A DNA stretch of 7,790 nucleotides. Origin: JADZAA01 sp039810485. GTDB lineage: Bacteria; Bacteroidota; Ignavibacteria; Kapaibacteriales; UBA961. Under the pieces are notes generated by a model, which was not told the DNA's origin, ran no database searches, and worked only from the letters and a program-made list of their open reading frames with translations. This document shows, in pieces, positions 1-6,596 of this stretch; the first letter of the stretch is position 1; each line of letters opens with the position of its first letter. The translations under genes and the position numbers were made by a program. The stretch is taken from assembly GCA_039810485.1 (NCBI GenBank), contig JBDHXA010000108.1:1-7790 (forward strand). Direction: 5' to 3'.

Positions 1-106
1 TTAGCAGTTTTACCTCTTGAAAGCTAATATCTACAAGATAGGGGAGCAACTATAAAAATCGTTTAGGACAGGATTGGATTTTTATTAATTTCTGTCGGCA
101 TTCTTC
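1..106. other. Left-edge non-coding stretch upstream of the rplU promoter
   Basis: All six frames close quickly here and no gene can be supported. The first 27 bases are open in plus frame 1 and end in TAA at 25-27, so they could be the last eight codons of a gene entering from the left, but this cannot be decided from so few codons. I see no convincing hairpin terminator. Confidence 0.4.
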
Positions 107-136
107 TTGTACTTACATAAAAAAAACGTATATTTG
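107..136 (+). promoter_or_regulatory. Bacteroidota-type promoter for rplU-rpmA
   Basis: TTG at 107-109 and TATATTTG at 129-136 are separated by 19 nt. This fits the Bacteroidota primary sigma consensus (TTG near -33, TAnnTTTG near -7). Transcription would then begin around 142-145 and leave a leader of about 35-40 nt before the ATG at 180. No Shine-Dalgarno sequence lies just before that ATG, which is common in this phylum. The motif match is seen directly; promoter activity is inferred. Confidence 0.7.
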
Positions 137-179
137 CGCTCTTTGCTTTTAGTTATCACAAAATTTTTGGTTAAACGCA

Positions 180-500
180 ATGTTCGCAATAGTAGAAATA
201 GCGGCACAGCAATTCAATGTTAAAACAGAAGACGTATTAACAGTTCCTTTGCTTGATGCTGACCCTGGTTCGTCACTTGAGTTCAATAAGATTGTTGCCG
301 GAGGCGAAGAATCTGCGCCCAGCATTGGTATGCCATATCTTTCCGGCAGTGTTAAGGCAACGGTTCTTAACCATGTAAAGGACGCTAAAGTATTGGTCTT
401 TCACAAAAAGCGTCGCAAAGGATACGAGAAACTTAATGGCCATCGCCAACGTTACACTCGCATCAAAATTGACGACATTAAAGTAATAGCGAACAATTAA
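180..500 (+). CDS. rplU: 50S ribosomal protein L21
   Basis: This is L21 (bL21), a protein of the large ribosomal subunit that binds 23S rRNA. The 106-aa length is normal for the family. It begins MFAIVEIAAQQFNV, the usual beta-strand opening with the conserved AxxQFxV pattern. The C-terminal half carries the basic L21 signature KKRRKGYEKLNGHRQRYTRI at about residues 76-95, which contacts rRNA. The ATG at 180 gives the family-standard N-terminus, although no ribosome binding site is visible before it. rpmA follows after 18 nt, the near-universal bacterial rplU-rpmA order, so the two are co-transcribed. Nothing is odd about the sequence. Identification is secure. Confidence 0.97.
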   Translation: MFAIVEIAAQQFNVKTEDVLTVPLLDADPGSSLEFNKIVAGGEESAPSIGMPYLSGSVKATVLNHVKDAKVLVFHKKRRKGYEKLNGHRQRYTRIKIDDIKVIANN

Positions 501-506
501 TTTTAT

Positions 507-511
507 TGGAG
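507..511 (+). promoter_or_regulatory. Shine-Dalgarno site for rpmA
   Basis: TGGAG ends 7 nt before the rpmA ATG at 519. It is one of the clearer ribosome binding sites in this window and fixes the L27 start. The upstream rplU ATG has no comparable site. Confidence 0.6.
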
Positions 512-518
512 TAAAATC

Positions 519-779
519 ATGGCACATAAAAAAGGAGCCGGCTCTACAAAAAATGGTCGCGATTCAAATGCACAGAGACGCGGCGTAAAGAAGTTCGGCG
601 GACAATTAGTTCAAGCAGGCAATATCATTATTCGTCAATGCGGCACACGCTATCATAAAGGGAATAATGTTGGTATTGGAAAAGATTATACATTGTTCTC
701 TCTCATTGAAGGCGTTGTCAAGTTCGAGCGAAAAGATAAAAATCGCCTAAAGGTTTCCGTCTATCCTGCAAACGCATAA
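519..779 (+). CDS. rpmA: 50S ribosomal protein L27
   Basis: This is L27 (bL27), a large-subunit protein whose flexible N-terminal tail reaches towards the peptidyl transferase centre. It is 86 aa, normal length. The N-terminus MAHKKGAGSTKNGRDSNAQR is the classic L27 opening, with the small residues and lysines directly after Met. There is no extra N-terminal extension of the cleaved kind known in Firmicutes. The core IIIRQCGTRYHKGNNVGIGKD (about residues 37-57) matches the family pattern IIVRQRGTxxHPGxNVGxGKD. It lies 18 nt after rplU with a Shine-Dalgarno site between them, and a hairpin terminator follows 25 nt after the stop, so the operon is just these two genes. Confidence 0.97.
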   Translation: MAHKKGAGSTKNGRDSNAQRRGVKKFGGQLVQAGNIIIRQCGTRYHKGNNVGIGKDYTLFSLIEGVVKFERKDKNRLKVSVYPANA

Positions 780-804
780 TTACGGAACCCTATCATGTAC
801 ATTG

Positions 805-847
805 AAAAAACGCCTCTTGCCCTAATGGTGCATTGAGGCGTTTTTTT
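805..847 (+). terminator. Intrinsic terminator after rplU-rpmA
   Basis: CGCCTC at 811-816 pairs perfectly with GAGGCG at 835-840, around an 18-nt loop that can fold further (TGC 818-820 with GCA 830-832). A run of A at 805-810 and a run of seven T at 841-847 extend the stem and give the U-tract. With A on one side and T on the other it could act in both directions, but the only gene it can serve is rpmA upstream, because mdh downstream is also on the plus strand. Confidence 0.88.
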
Positions 848-863
848 ATCGTAAAATAATTTG
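833..863 (+). promoter_or_regulatory. Possible weak promoter for mdh
   Basis: TTG at 833-835 and TAATTTG at 857-863 lie 21 nt apart. The second element is one base short of the Bacteroidota consensus TAnnTTTG. It overlaps the right arm of the rpmA terminator. mdh needs its own promoter because the terminator separates it from the ribosomal operon, and this is the best candidate in the short gap. Weak evidence. Confidence 0.3.
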
Positions 864-884
864 TGTATAAACATAAAAATTTTC

Positions 885-889
885 AGAGG
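885..889 (+). promoter_or_regulatory. Shine-Dalgarno-like site for mdh
   Basis: AGAGG ends 5 nt before the mdh ATG at 895 and supports that start, which also gives the standard MKITVIGAGNVGAT N-terminus. Confidence 0.5.
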
Positions 890-894
890 TATAT

Positions 895-1827
895 ATGAAA
901 ATTACAGTTATTGGCGCTGGAAATGTTGGAGCCACCACTGCTGAACGCATTGCGTATAGTGAATTGGCTCACGAAGTTGTTCTGTTGGATATTGCCGATG
1001 GCATTCCGCAAGGCAAGGGGCTTGATATGTACGAAGCAATGCCTGTGATTGCCTCAGACACGCGAGTAAAAGGCACAAATAATTACGAAGACACCGCCGG
1101 TTCTAATTTTGTCGTGATAACTGCCGGACTTGCGCGCAAACCCGGCATGAGCCGCGATGATTTGCTGGCAGCCAATGCAAAAATTGTCGGCTCTTGCGCA
1201 ACACAAGCGTTTGCCCATTCGCCGAATGCGTTCTATGTCGTGGTATCTAATCCGCTTGACGTGATGACGCATGTAACTTTGCAGAAGACAGGTTTGCCGA
1301 GAAATAAAGTAATCGGCATGGCCGGCGTGCTTGACACTGCTCGCTATCGCGCTTTTATTTCTATGGAACTCAATGTGTCGGTTGAAGATATACAAGCGCT
1401 GATACTTGGTGGACATGGCGACAGCATGGTGCCGCTGCCTCGCTATACAACTGTGGCAGGGATTCCTCTTGCTCAATTAATGCCTCAAGAGAAAATTGAT
1501 GAAATTGTGAAGCGCGCAGCCAATGGCGGCATTGAGATTGTAAATCACCTAAAGACCGGTAGCGCATTCTATGCTCCAAGCGCTTCGGCTGTGCAAATGG
1601 TTGAGTCAATTATTAAAGATAAACGCCGCATACTTCCTTGCGCCGTGTCGCTCAACGGAGAATATGGAATGAACGGAGTTGTAACCGGCGTGCCTGCAAA
1701 ACTTGGCAAAAATGGCGTAGAGCAAATTATTGAAGTAACCTTGAATGAAAATGAAATGGTTGCTTTTCGTAAATCTGCCAGCGATGTTGAAGCAAATATA
1801 GCCAAACTCGCCACAATGGAATATTGA
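895..1827 (+). CDS. mdh: Malate dehydrogenase, NAD-dependent, LDH-like type
   Basis: Malate dehydrogenase interconverts malate and oxaloacetate with NAD(H) in the TCA cycle or its reductive form, in the cytoplasm. At 310 aa it has the length of the lactate-dehydrogenase-like MDH class. The Rossmann motif GAGNVGAT is at 7-14. Asp32 at the end of the second strand indicates NAD rather than NADP. The substrate loop ARKPGMSRDD holds Arg81 and Arg87, and VVVSNPLDVMTHV holds Asn119. GVLDTARYR holds Arg150, and the catalytic His174 sits in LGGHGDSMVP with its partner Asp147. All key residues are present. MDH is told from LDH by Arg81. The sequence reads close to the Chlorobium enzyme from memory; no alignment was run. 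It stands alone between the rpmA terminator and the pnt operon and has no clear hairpin terminator of its own. Confidence 0.96.
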   Translation: MKITVIGAGNVGATTAERIAYSELAHEVVLLDIADGIPQGKGLDMYEAMPVIASDTRVKGTNNYEDTAGSNFVVITAGLARKPGMSRDDLLAANAKIVGSCATQAFAHSPNAFYVVVSNPLDVMTHVTLQKTGLPRNKVIGMAGVLDTARYRAFISMELNVSVEDIQALILGGHGDSMVPLPRYTTVAGIPLAQLMPQEKIDEIVKRAANGGIEIVNHLKTGSAFYAPSASAVQMVESIIKDKRRILPCAVSLNGEYGMNGVVTGVPAKLGKNGVEQIIEVTLNENEMVAFRKSASDVEANIAKLATMEY

Positions 1828-2045
1828 TTTACAACTAATAATAGAAGCTGTGGCTGCTGTAGTGAATTTAGCCGCTAATACTTAAATTTAATAGTTTGAA
1901 ATTGAGAATCAATTAGCAGCTTTAAATTAAAGAAGAAAATCTTATATGCTGTTAGCTCCGGAAGGATAGCTAAAGCTAAAAATGACGATGCGCTTCCAGC
2001 GCCGTTGCCATTAATTATTTCGTTCTGTAATTAATTTGTAATCTT
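1828..2045 (+). other. mdh-pntAA intergenic region with hairpins
   Basis: This 218-nt gap has no supportable ORF. It contains two short inverted repeats: TTAGCT 1952-1957 with AGCTAA 1968-1973 (10-nt loop), and GCGCT 1990-1994 with AGCGC 1998-2002 (3-nt loop). Neither is followed by a T-run, so neither looks like an ordinary terminator. TAATTTG at 2033-2039, similar to the element before mdh, ends 6 nt before the pntAA ATG. I do not recognise a riboswitch class or a tRNA here. The hairpins could be part of a pntAA leader or the structured 3' end of the mdh transcript. Confidence 0.35.
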
Positions 2046-3149
2046 ATGATTATTGGAGTTGTTAAAGAATTGCGCGAAGGTGAAAATCGCGTTGCAATTA
2101 CTCCTGCTGTATGCAAGCAATTTATTAAATCGGGCTTCCAATGCTTAGTGCAGACAGGTGCCGGCGAAAGTGCTTTTTTTAGCGACAGCGGTTACCGCGA
2201 GTCAGGTGCAAGCGTAGCAGACAATGCCTCAGAAGTATATGCAAAAGCTGACATTATCTGCAAAGTCAATCCTTTGACATCTGATGAAATTTCACAAGTT
2301 CGCAACAATGCGGTTGTAATATCTTTTGTGTATCATTTGACTAATAAAGCGTATGTCGAGGCAGTTAATATGCGCCACGCCGCACTTTTTAGCATGGATG
2401 CCATGCCACGAATATCACGTGCCCAAACAATGGACGCGCTAAGTTCGCAAGCAAATTTAGCTGGCTATAAGGCTGTACTCATTGGCGCTAATGAAGCTGG
2501 AAAAATTTTTCCGATGCTGATGACAGCTGCAGGGACGATAACGCCGTCAAAAGTTCTTATATTCGGCGCCGGCGTAGCAGGTTTGCAAGCAATTGGAACA
2601 GCAAAGCGATTAGGCGCAGTGGTAGAAGTAACCGACATAAGACCGGAGACAAAAGAAGAAGTAGAGTCGCTCGGCGGTAAATTTATTTCGTTTGACACCG
2701 GTAGCGATGTTAAAATTGAAGGCGGTTATGTGAAAGAAGCCGGAGAAAACGTGCTGGCTAAACAGCGCGAGATTTTGAAAAAACACCTTGCATCTGCCGA
2801 TGTTGTTATAACGACGGCACTTGTTCCCGGTAAAAAAGCGCCAGTTCTAATTACAGAAGAAATGCTAAGCATAATGAAGCCGGGCAGTGTTGTTGTGGAT
2901 ATGGCTGTAGAACAGGGGGGGAATTGCTGCTTTAGCGAACGCGGCAAAACGGTTGTTCGCAACGGCGTCAAGATTGTTGGCCAAGAAAACCTGCCTTCGC
3001 AGCTTGCTCCGAATGCCAGCGAAAGCTATGCAAAGAACATATATGCTTTTCTCACTCATTTGGCTACAAAAGATGAATTTAAGTGGGATATGAATGATGA
3101 AATTACTGCCGGCACTTTGATTTGCCGCAACGGAACAATTCTCAAATAA
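2046..3149 (+). CDS. pntAA: NAD(P) transhydrogenase alpha subunit part 1 (domain I, NAD(H)-binding)
   Basis: PntAA is the peripheral NAD(H)-binding domain I of proton-translocating transhydrogenase, which reduces NADP+ with NADH using the proton-motive force. It is 367 aa, right for the split-subunit form. The N-terminus MIIGVVKELREGENRVAITP is the family opening shared with alanine dehydrogenase. PRISRAQTMDALSSQANLAG at 121-140 holds equivalents of R. rubrum Arg127, Gln132, Asp135 and Ser138 (here Arg122, Gln127, Asp130, Ser133). The NAD fold GAGVAGLQAIGTAKRLGA is at 174-191, followed by TDIRPETKEEVESLGGKF at 196-213. The loop GGYVKEAG near 226-233 matches the mobile loop that closes over the nucleotide. 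These features and the following genes rule out alanine dehydrogenase. There is no visible Shine-Dalgarno site, and pntAB follows 14 nt after the stop. Confidence 0.95.
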   Translation: MIIGVVKELREGENRVAITPAVCKQFIKSGFQCLVQTGAGESAFFSDSGYRESGASVADNASEVYAKADIICKVNPLTSDEISQVRNNAVVISFVYHLTNKAYVEAVNMRHAALFSMDAMPRISRAQTMDALSSQANLAGYKAVLIGANEAGKIFPMLMTAAGTITPSKVLIFGAGVAGLQAIGTAKRLGAVVEVTDIRPETKEEVESLGGKFISFDTGSDVKIEGGYVKEAGENVLAKQREILKKHLASADVVITTALVPGKKAPVLITEEMLSIMKPGSVVVDMAVEQGGNCCFSERGKTVVRNGVKIVGQENLPSQLAPNASESYAKNIYAFLTHLATKDEFKWDMNDEITAGTLICRNGTILK

Positions 3150-3163
3150 CAACTTTCTTTTTT

Positions 3164-3466
3164 ATGGATTTACTGTTGCAATTAATTTCCGAACATCAGT
3201 TAATGATCTATTTGGTCGTACTGATGATTTTTCTTGGTGTGGAACTCATTGAAAAAGTGCCGTCTGTATTGCATACACCTTTGATGAGCGGCGCCAATGC
3301 CATTCACGGTGTGATCATTATCGGCTCAATTATTATTATGGGACAAGCCGATAATACTTTTGCAACTATACTTGGCTTTATTGCCGTCGTGCTCGGCACG
3401 CTCAATGTCGTAGGCGGCTTCGTGGTTACCGACAGAATGCTTGATATGTTCAAAAAGAAGAAATAA
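3164..3466 (+). CDS. pntAB: NAD(P) transhydrogenase alpha subunit part 2 (membrane)
   Basis: PntAB is the small membrane piece of the split alpha subunit and forms part of the proton channel (domain II). I chose the ATG at 3164, giving 100 aa with the N-terminus MDLLLQLISEH. An earlier in-frame ATG at 3122 would overlap pntAA by 28 nt and add a polar stretch not expected in the family. There are about three membrane helices (roughly 13-29, 46-60 and 66-87). The family signature LHTPLMSGANAIHG is at 36-49, and NVVGGFVVTDRMLDMFKKKK at 81-100 is the conserved end. In many homologues the first motif reads LHTPLMSxTNAISG, so Ala and His replace common Thr and Ser; this is a small variation. pntB starts 6 nt after the stop, so translation is probably coupled. 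Confidence 0.93.
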   Translation: MDLLLQLISEHQLMIYLVVLMIFLGVELIEKVPSVLHTPLMSGANAIHGVIIIGSIIIMGQADNTFATILGFIAVVLGTLNVVGGFVVTDRMLDMFKKKK

Positions 3467-3472
3467 ACGCTT

Positions 3473-4864
3473 GTGAAAACTTACATTCTTGACTTACTCT
3501 ATATCTTTTCGGCATTTGCATTTATTGTCGGGATAAAAATGCTGGGCAAGCCAACGTCAGCCAAACGCGGCAATTTGTTGGCTGCTGCCGGAATGACTGC
3601 ATCAATATTCGGCACGATATTTTTGAATAATTCGGTGATGCCGCATAATTATATTTGGATCTTTGCCGCACTTGCACTTGGTTCGGTTATTGGATGGGTG
3701 ATGGCAAAAAAAGTTCAAATGACTCAAATGCCGCAGATGGTATCATTCTTCAATGGCATGGGCGGTGCTTGTGCCGCGCTAATTTCTATTGTGGAATATC
3801 ATCATTTTATGGAGTATCCTGAAACTGGCTCTGTTGTTCGCACGGTTATTCTATTGCTTGGAATGATTATTGGAGCAGTAAGCTTCTCGGGATCAATGAT
3901 TGCTTATGGCAAATTGGAAGAGAAGATTAAGGACTTTCGTCTTCCTGTTCAGCAAGTTATCAATATCCTAGTCGTTGCAGCTATGTTTGGTTTGATATTC
4001 ACAATGGCAGCTGGAGTTATTGTCAATCCATTAATTATTTATGTGATACTTGGCATGGCTCTTTTGTATGGTTTGCTCTTTGTTTTTCCTATCGGCGGAG
4101 CAGACATGCCTGTTGTCATTTCCTTGCTCAATTCATTTACAGGCGTGGCAACTGCTTTTGGAGGCTTTCTTTACGATAATAAGGTTATGCTCTTTGGCGG
4201 TATTTTAGTTGGCAGCGCCGGCACATTGCTAACTGTTGTAATGTGTCGCGCAATGAATCGCTCTCTGGCAAATGTACTTATTGGCAGCTTCGGTAGTCAA
4301 AGTGCCGCAGGATCAGGACGCGTAGTTACTGGCACAATCAAAGAAATTAGCGCAGCCGATACGGCGGCATTGATGAAGTACTCGAGAAATATTGTGATTG
4401 TTCCCGGTTATGGTCTCGCAGTAGCCCAAGCCCAACACGTTTGTCACGAATTGGAACTTGCTCTCGAAGCAGAAGGCGCGCAAGTCAAATACGCAATCCA
4501 TCCAGTAGCCGGCAGAATGCCCGGACACATGAATGTCTTGCTTGCCGAAAGCAATGTGGATTACGATAAACTGAAAGAAATGGATGAAATAAATTCTGAA
4601 TTTAAAACAACTGATGTAGTGCTTGTGGTAGGAGCCAACGACGTTGTAAATCCAGCTGCAAAGAATGATCCGGCATCGCCTATCTATGGAATGCCGATAC
4701 TTGATGTTGAAGATGCGTCTACAGTTGTAGTTATGAAGCGAAGTATGCGCGCAGGTTATGCAGGCATAGAAAATGAGCTGTTCTTCAATACAAAAACGAG
4801 AATGTTATTTGGCGATGCAAAGAAAATGATGCAAGAACTTGTAAATGAACTAAAAAATGCTTGA
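3473..4864 (+). CDS. pntB: NAD(P) transhydrogenase beta subunit
   Basis: PntB carries the rest of the membrane domain and domain III, which binds NADP(H) and faces the cytoplasm. It is 463 aa, about the length of E. coli PntB. The first 260 residues hold eight or nine membrane helices. MPQMVSFFNGMGG at 86-98 has Asn94 where E. coli has the channel His91, a substitution common in other bacterial and mitochondrial forms. Domain III shows PGYGLAVAQAQ at 311-321, HPVAGRMPGHMNVLLAE at 343-359, GANDVVNPAA at 387-396 and KRSMRAGYAGI at 422-432, all NADP-site motifs. The start is a GTG at 3473, 6 nt after pntAB; no other start codon close by gives the family N-terminus, and no good Shine-Dalgarno is present. 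With pntAA and pntAB the complete enzyme is encoded, and no motif is missing. Confidence 0.96.
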   Translation: MKTYILDLLYIFSAFAFIVGIKMLGKPTSAKRGNLLAAAGMTASIFGTIFLNNSVMPHNYIWIFAALALGSVIGWVMAKKVQMTQMPQMVSFFNGMGGACAALISIVEYHHFMEYPETGSVVRTVILLLGMIIGAVSFSGSMIAYGKLEEKIKDFRLPVQQVINILVVAAMFGLIFTMAAGVIVNPLIIYVILGMALLYGLLFVFPIGGADMPVVISLLNSFTGVATAFGGFLYDNKVMLFGGILVGSAGTLLTVVMCRAMNRSLANVLIGSFGSQSAAGSGRVVTGTIKEISAADTAALMKYSRNIVIVPGYGLAVAQAQHVCHELELALEAEGAQVKYAIHPVAGRMPGHMNVLLAESNVDYDKLKEMDEINSEFKTTDVVLVVGANDVVNPAAKNDPASPIYGMPILDVEDASTVVVMKRSMRAGYAGIENELFFNTKTRMLFGDAKKMMQELVNELKNA

Positions 4865-4901
4865 GAGATGCTGAATGTGCAAGTAATAGTCGGATGATTT
4901 C

Positions 4902-5396
4902 ATGTTTGCAACTCTTGTTTCATTAGCTGTCGCCAGCGCAACATTTTGTTCGGGAATTTCACTGCAAACACCTTCTGCAACTTTACTCATTCCATATCAA
5001 AACAATCGAGAGCAAGTATTTGTTAAGCTCCGTGTCAATGGTCTGAGCATCGCTTCCGATCCGAGATATATATTAACATATATTGTGCGAGATTCGGTCA
5101 AACAAAGAAAATTGCCTGTTGCTTATTTTGAGTTTAAGCCAAATGGCAAAATATCGGGAACTGAAAATATCATTCCAACCGAGACGATGGGCGATGCAAA
5201 AAATATGTTGTTTCAAATTGCAGAGGAATATCGCAAGCAGCTTGGCAAAAAAAACGTGTTGCGCCATAATGTTTCCGGCACACAATATAAAATCCTAACT
5301 TCATGCAAGAAAATTGAAATTGAAATTACTCTTTCAATTGCTTATAATGCTGAATATAAACAATATTACGTATCGATTAAAACCTCTCTCGACTAA
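4902..5396 (+). CDS. Hypothetical protein with hydrophobic N-terminus, 164 aa
   Basis: I do not recognise this protein. The first 19 residues (MFATLVSLAVASATFCSGIS) are hydrophobic and rich in small residues, like a signal peptide core, but they lack the usual leading lysine or arginine, so export is uncertain. Cys16 is not in a clear lipobox. The rest is mixed polar sequence with alternating hydrophobic residues (for example residues 137-162), suggesting a beta-rich fold with one helix near 96-115. There are only two cysteines (16 and 135) and no catalytic motif I can name. The ATG at 4902 is the first usable start after a TAG at 4887. The gene lies 37 nt after pntB on the same strand and could be co-transcribed with it, with no terminator visible between them. 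Confidence 0.6.
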   Translation: MFATLVSLAVASATFCSGISLQTPSATLLIPYQNNREQVFVKLRVNGLSIASDPRYILTYIVRDSVKQRKLPVAYFEFKPNGKISGTENIIPTETMGDAKNMLFQIAEEYRKQLGKKNVLRHNVSGTQYKILTSCKKIEIEITLSIAYNAEYKQYYVSIKTSLD

Positions 5397-5492
5397 TCTT
5401 TCTTCTTTCAATTACTCTTCAATTTAGTGCTATCATTGTTAATATTCGCGGCAAAATTGGCTTTTTACAACGATGTTTATTGAATGATTCGC

Positions 5493-6052
5493 TTAATTTT
5501 CAATTCTTCTATCTGGTATTAGCCAAAGCGACGCAACAATAAAAAAGATAGCTACGCCAATCATTGAGAAAAAAAGGAAAGTACAACGCCCAATAAATAT
5601 AAAACAATCGAAAAATACTCCTTATTAGTATTCCGAATAGATTCACGTAATTTAGATGCCTTCCCTTCATTTTCAAGCGCGAGCTTAATTAAAACAGCAA
5701 AAGCAATAGCGCAGAAAAGTAAATTAATGCCGTACAGAGCTATAGGTTCTTTGGCAAAGTGATTTCGCCCATCCACGTAGTTGTGAACGGAATAAGAGGA
5801 AGAAAAAAGTAAGCACAAATTAGCCCATAATATTTTACCGTTCACTTTTTCAATAATATGAAATAAATGATGGTGGTTATTCTAATAAATTCCAACATAG
5901 ATGAAACTAAGAAAGTAGCATATTATTTTGGGGATTAGTGGCATTAAACAATCAAATCTTGAACCTGAAAGTACTGAAATTCCTAAAATCATAATAGTAA
6001 TTATTATTGCTAATACTCCATCGCTGAATGCTTCTAATCTATTTGTTGTCAT
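5493..6052 (-). pseudogene. Broken TMEM175-family (DUF1211) potassium channel gene
   Basis: Reading the minus strand from the ATG at 6052 gives MTTNRLEAFSDGVLAIIITI, the TMEM175 signature with the RxxxFSDG motif of the first helix. It continues to FLSFIYVGIY, then a TAG at 5884-5882 (codon 57) where the family has Trp. The frame then resumes with NNHHHLFHIIEKVNGKILWA, typical family sequence. About 2 nt are missing near 5797-5803, so PLIPFTTTWMGE reads in another frame. One A is missing at 5763-5765, which returns to the frame NHFAKEPIALYGINLL. One base is missing in the A7 run at 5569-5575, after which the family C-terminus SLWLIPDRRIEN and TAA (5495-5493) appear. Restored, the protein would be about 187 aa, a normal bacterial single-repeat length. 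Bacterial members are potassium channels. Four independent lesions make this a real pseudogene rather than one sequencing slip. Confidence 0.9.
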
Positions 6053-6152
6053 TTATTTGCTGTCAATGTTTGCTATTTGTTTAATACTATTAATAATTGA
6101 CAACTTACGCAATTGTAAACATTTCTGAAAAGCGACGATAATTAATGGATGT

Positions 6153-6178
6153 TTCGAGAATAATTGTTATTATTCGAA
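6153..6178. repeat. Inverted repeat between the pseudogene and the 127-aa gene
   Basis: GAATAAT at 6158-6164 pairs perfectly with ATTATTC at 6169-6175 around TGTT. An alternative fold extends the stem to TTCGA on the left and TCGAA on the right with a small internal loop. It sits 28 nt beyond the stop of the minus-strand 127-aa gene, so it could form the 3' end of that transcript, but no T-run follows it on the minus strand. It may also belong to the diverged intergenic element found upstream of the next two genes. Confidence 0.4.
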
Positions 6179-6205
6179 GATATTCTTCTGTCTGCTAATT
6201 CTTAC

Positions 6206-6589
6206 TCAAATCTTATTTATTTGTTTAGCTTCAATTCTCCAGCAAATTAAAAATAATACAGATGGTATTAGAAAGAGCAACAAAATCGGCGTATAGGATG
6301 CGTCTTTTACCGGACTTGACGCTGCCAATATGTTGAAGAATACTATGCTTATGAATGAAATCATTCCGCCTAATTTTTCTTTCCACCATGCAAGAATATA
6401 TGAGGCAAGTCCTATTCCCCAAACAACAAAGACAATAGTGTTGTAAGTTCCAAGTCCAATGCCGGAGGCAGGTTTATTCATCCCTTCGAAAATGGAGCCA
6501 ATAAAGAACGCGAGGCAAAACATTGCCAAAAATGCACCTGAAATACGCGCTGTCCAGCGGATTCTTTTTAATGTTGATAGAGCTTTCAT
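6206..6589 (-). CDS. Small four-helix membrane protein, unknown function
   Basis: This 127-aa protein is almost entirely membrane: helices at about 17-34, 48-68, 74-90 and 99-117, with short charged ends. The N-terminus MKALSTLKRIRWTARISGAF is basic before the first helix, placing it on the cytoplasmic side. WWKEKLGG at 68-75 between helices 2 and 3 looks like a conserved loop. The RWTAR start and WKEKxGG loop recall a family of small bacterial membrane proteins of unknown function that I cannot name with certainty. No signal peptide, enzyme motif or transporter motif is seen. The start at 6589 is supported by AAAAGG 7 nt upstream. It ends in TGA at 6208-6206, and the upstream gap is a diverged repeat shared with the next gene. 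Confidence 0.8.
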   Translation of the reverse strand: MKALSTLKRIRWTARISGAFLAMFCLAFFIGSIFEGMNKPASGIGLGTYNTIVFVVWGIGLASYILAWWKEKLGGMISFISIVFFNILAASSPVKDASYTPILLLFLIPSVLFLICWRIEAKQINKI

Positions 6590-6596
6590 TTTACTT

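Noticed and set aside
1054..1814. Several minus-strand open frames inside mdh
   Set aside because: They are antisense shadows of a fully intact malate dehydrogenase.
1940..2010. tRNA or known riboswitch before pntAA
   Set aside because: The short hairpins do not assemble into a cloverleaf, and no conserved riboswitch core was recognised.
3122..3163. Earlier ATG for pntAB
   Set aside because: It would overlap pntAA by 28 nt and add a polar extension not expected in the family; the ATG at 3164 gives the normal N-terminus.
5397..5492. Shared terminator between the convergent 164-aa gene and the pseudogene
   Set aside because: No stem of useful length followed by a T-run could be found on either strand.
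5561..5845. A 94-residue minus-strand open frame as a gene of its own
   Set aside because: It is the middle of the TMEM175 pseudogene. It starts at an internal GTG, lacks the first helix, is out of frame across the LIPFTTTWMGE segment and stops at a frameshift.
5928..6128. A 66-residue plus-strand open frame
   Set aside because: It lies mostly antisense to the recognisable N-terminal part of the TMEM175 pseudogene and has no family features of its own.
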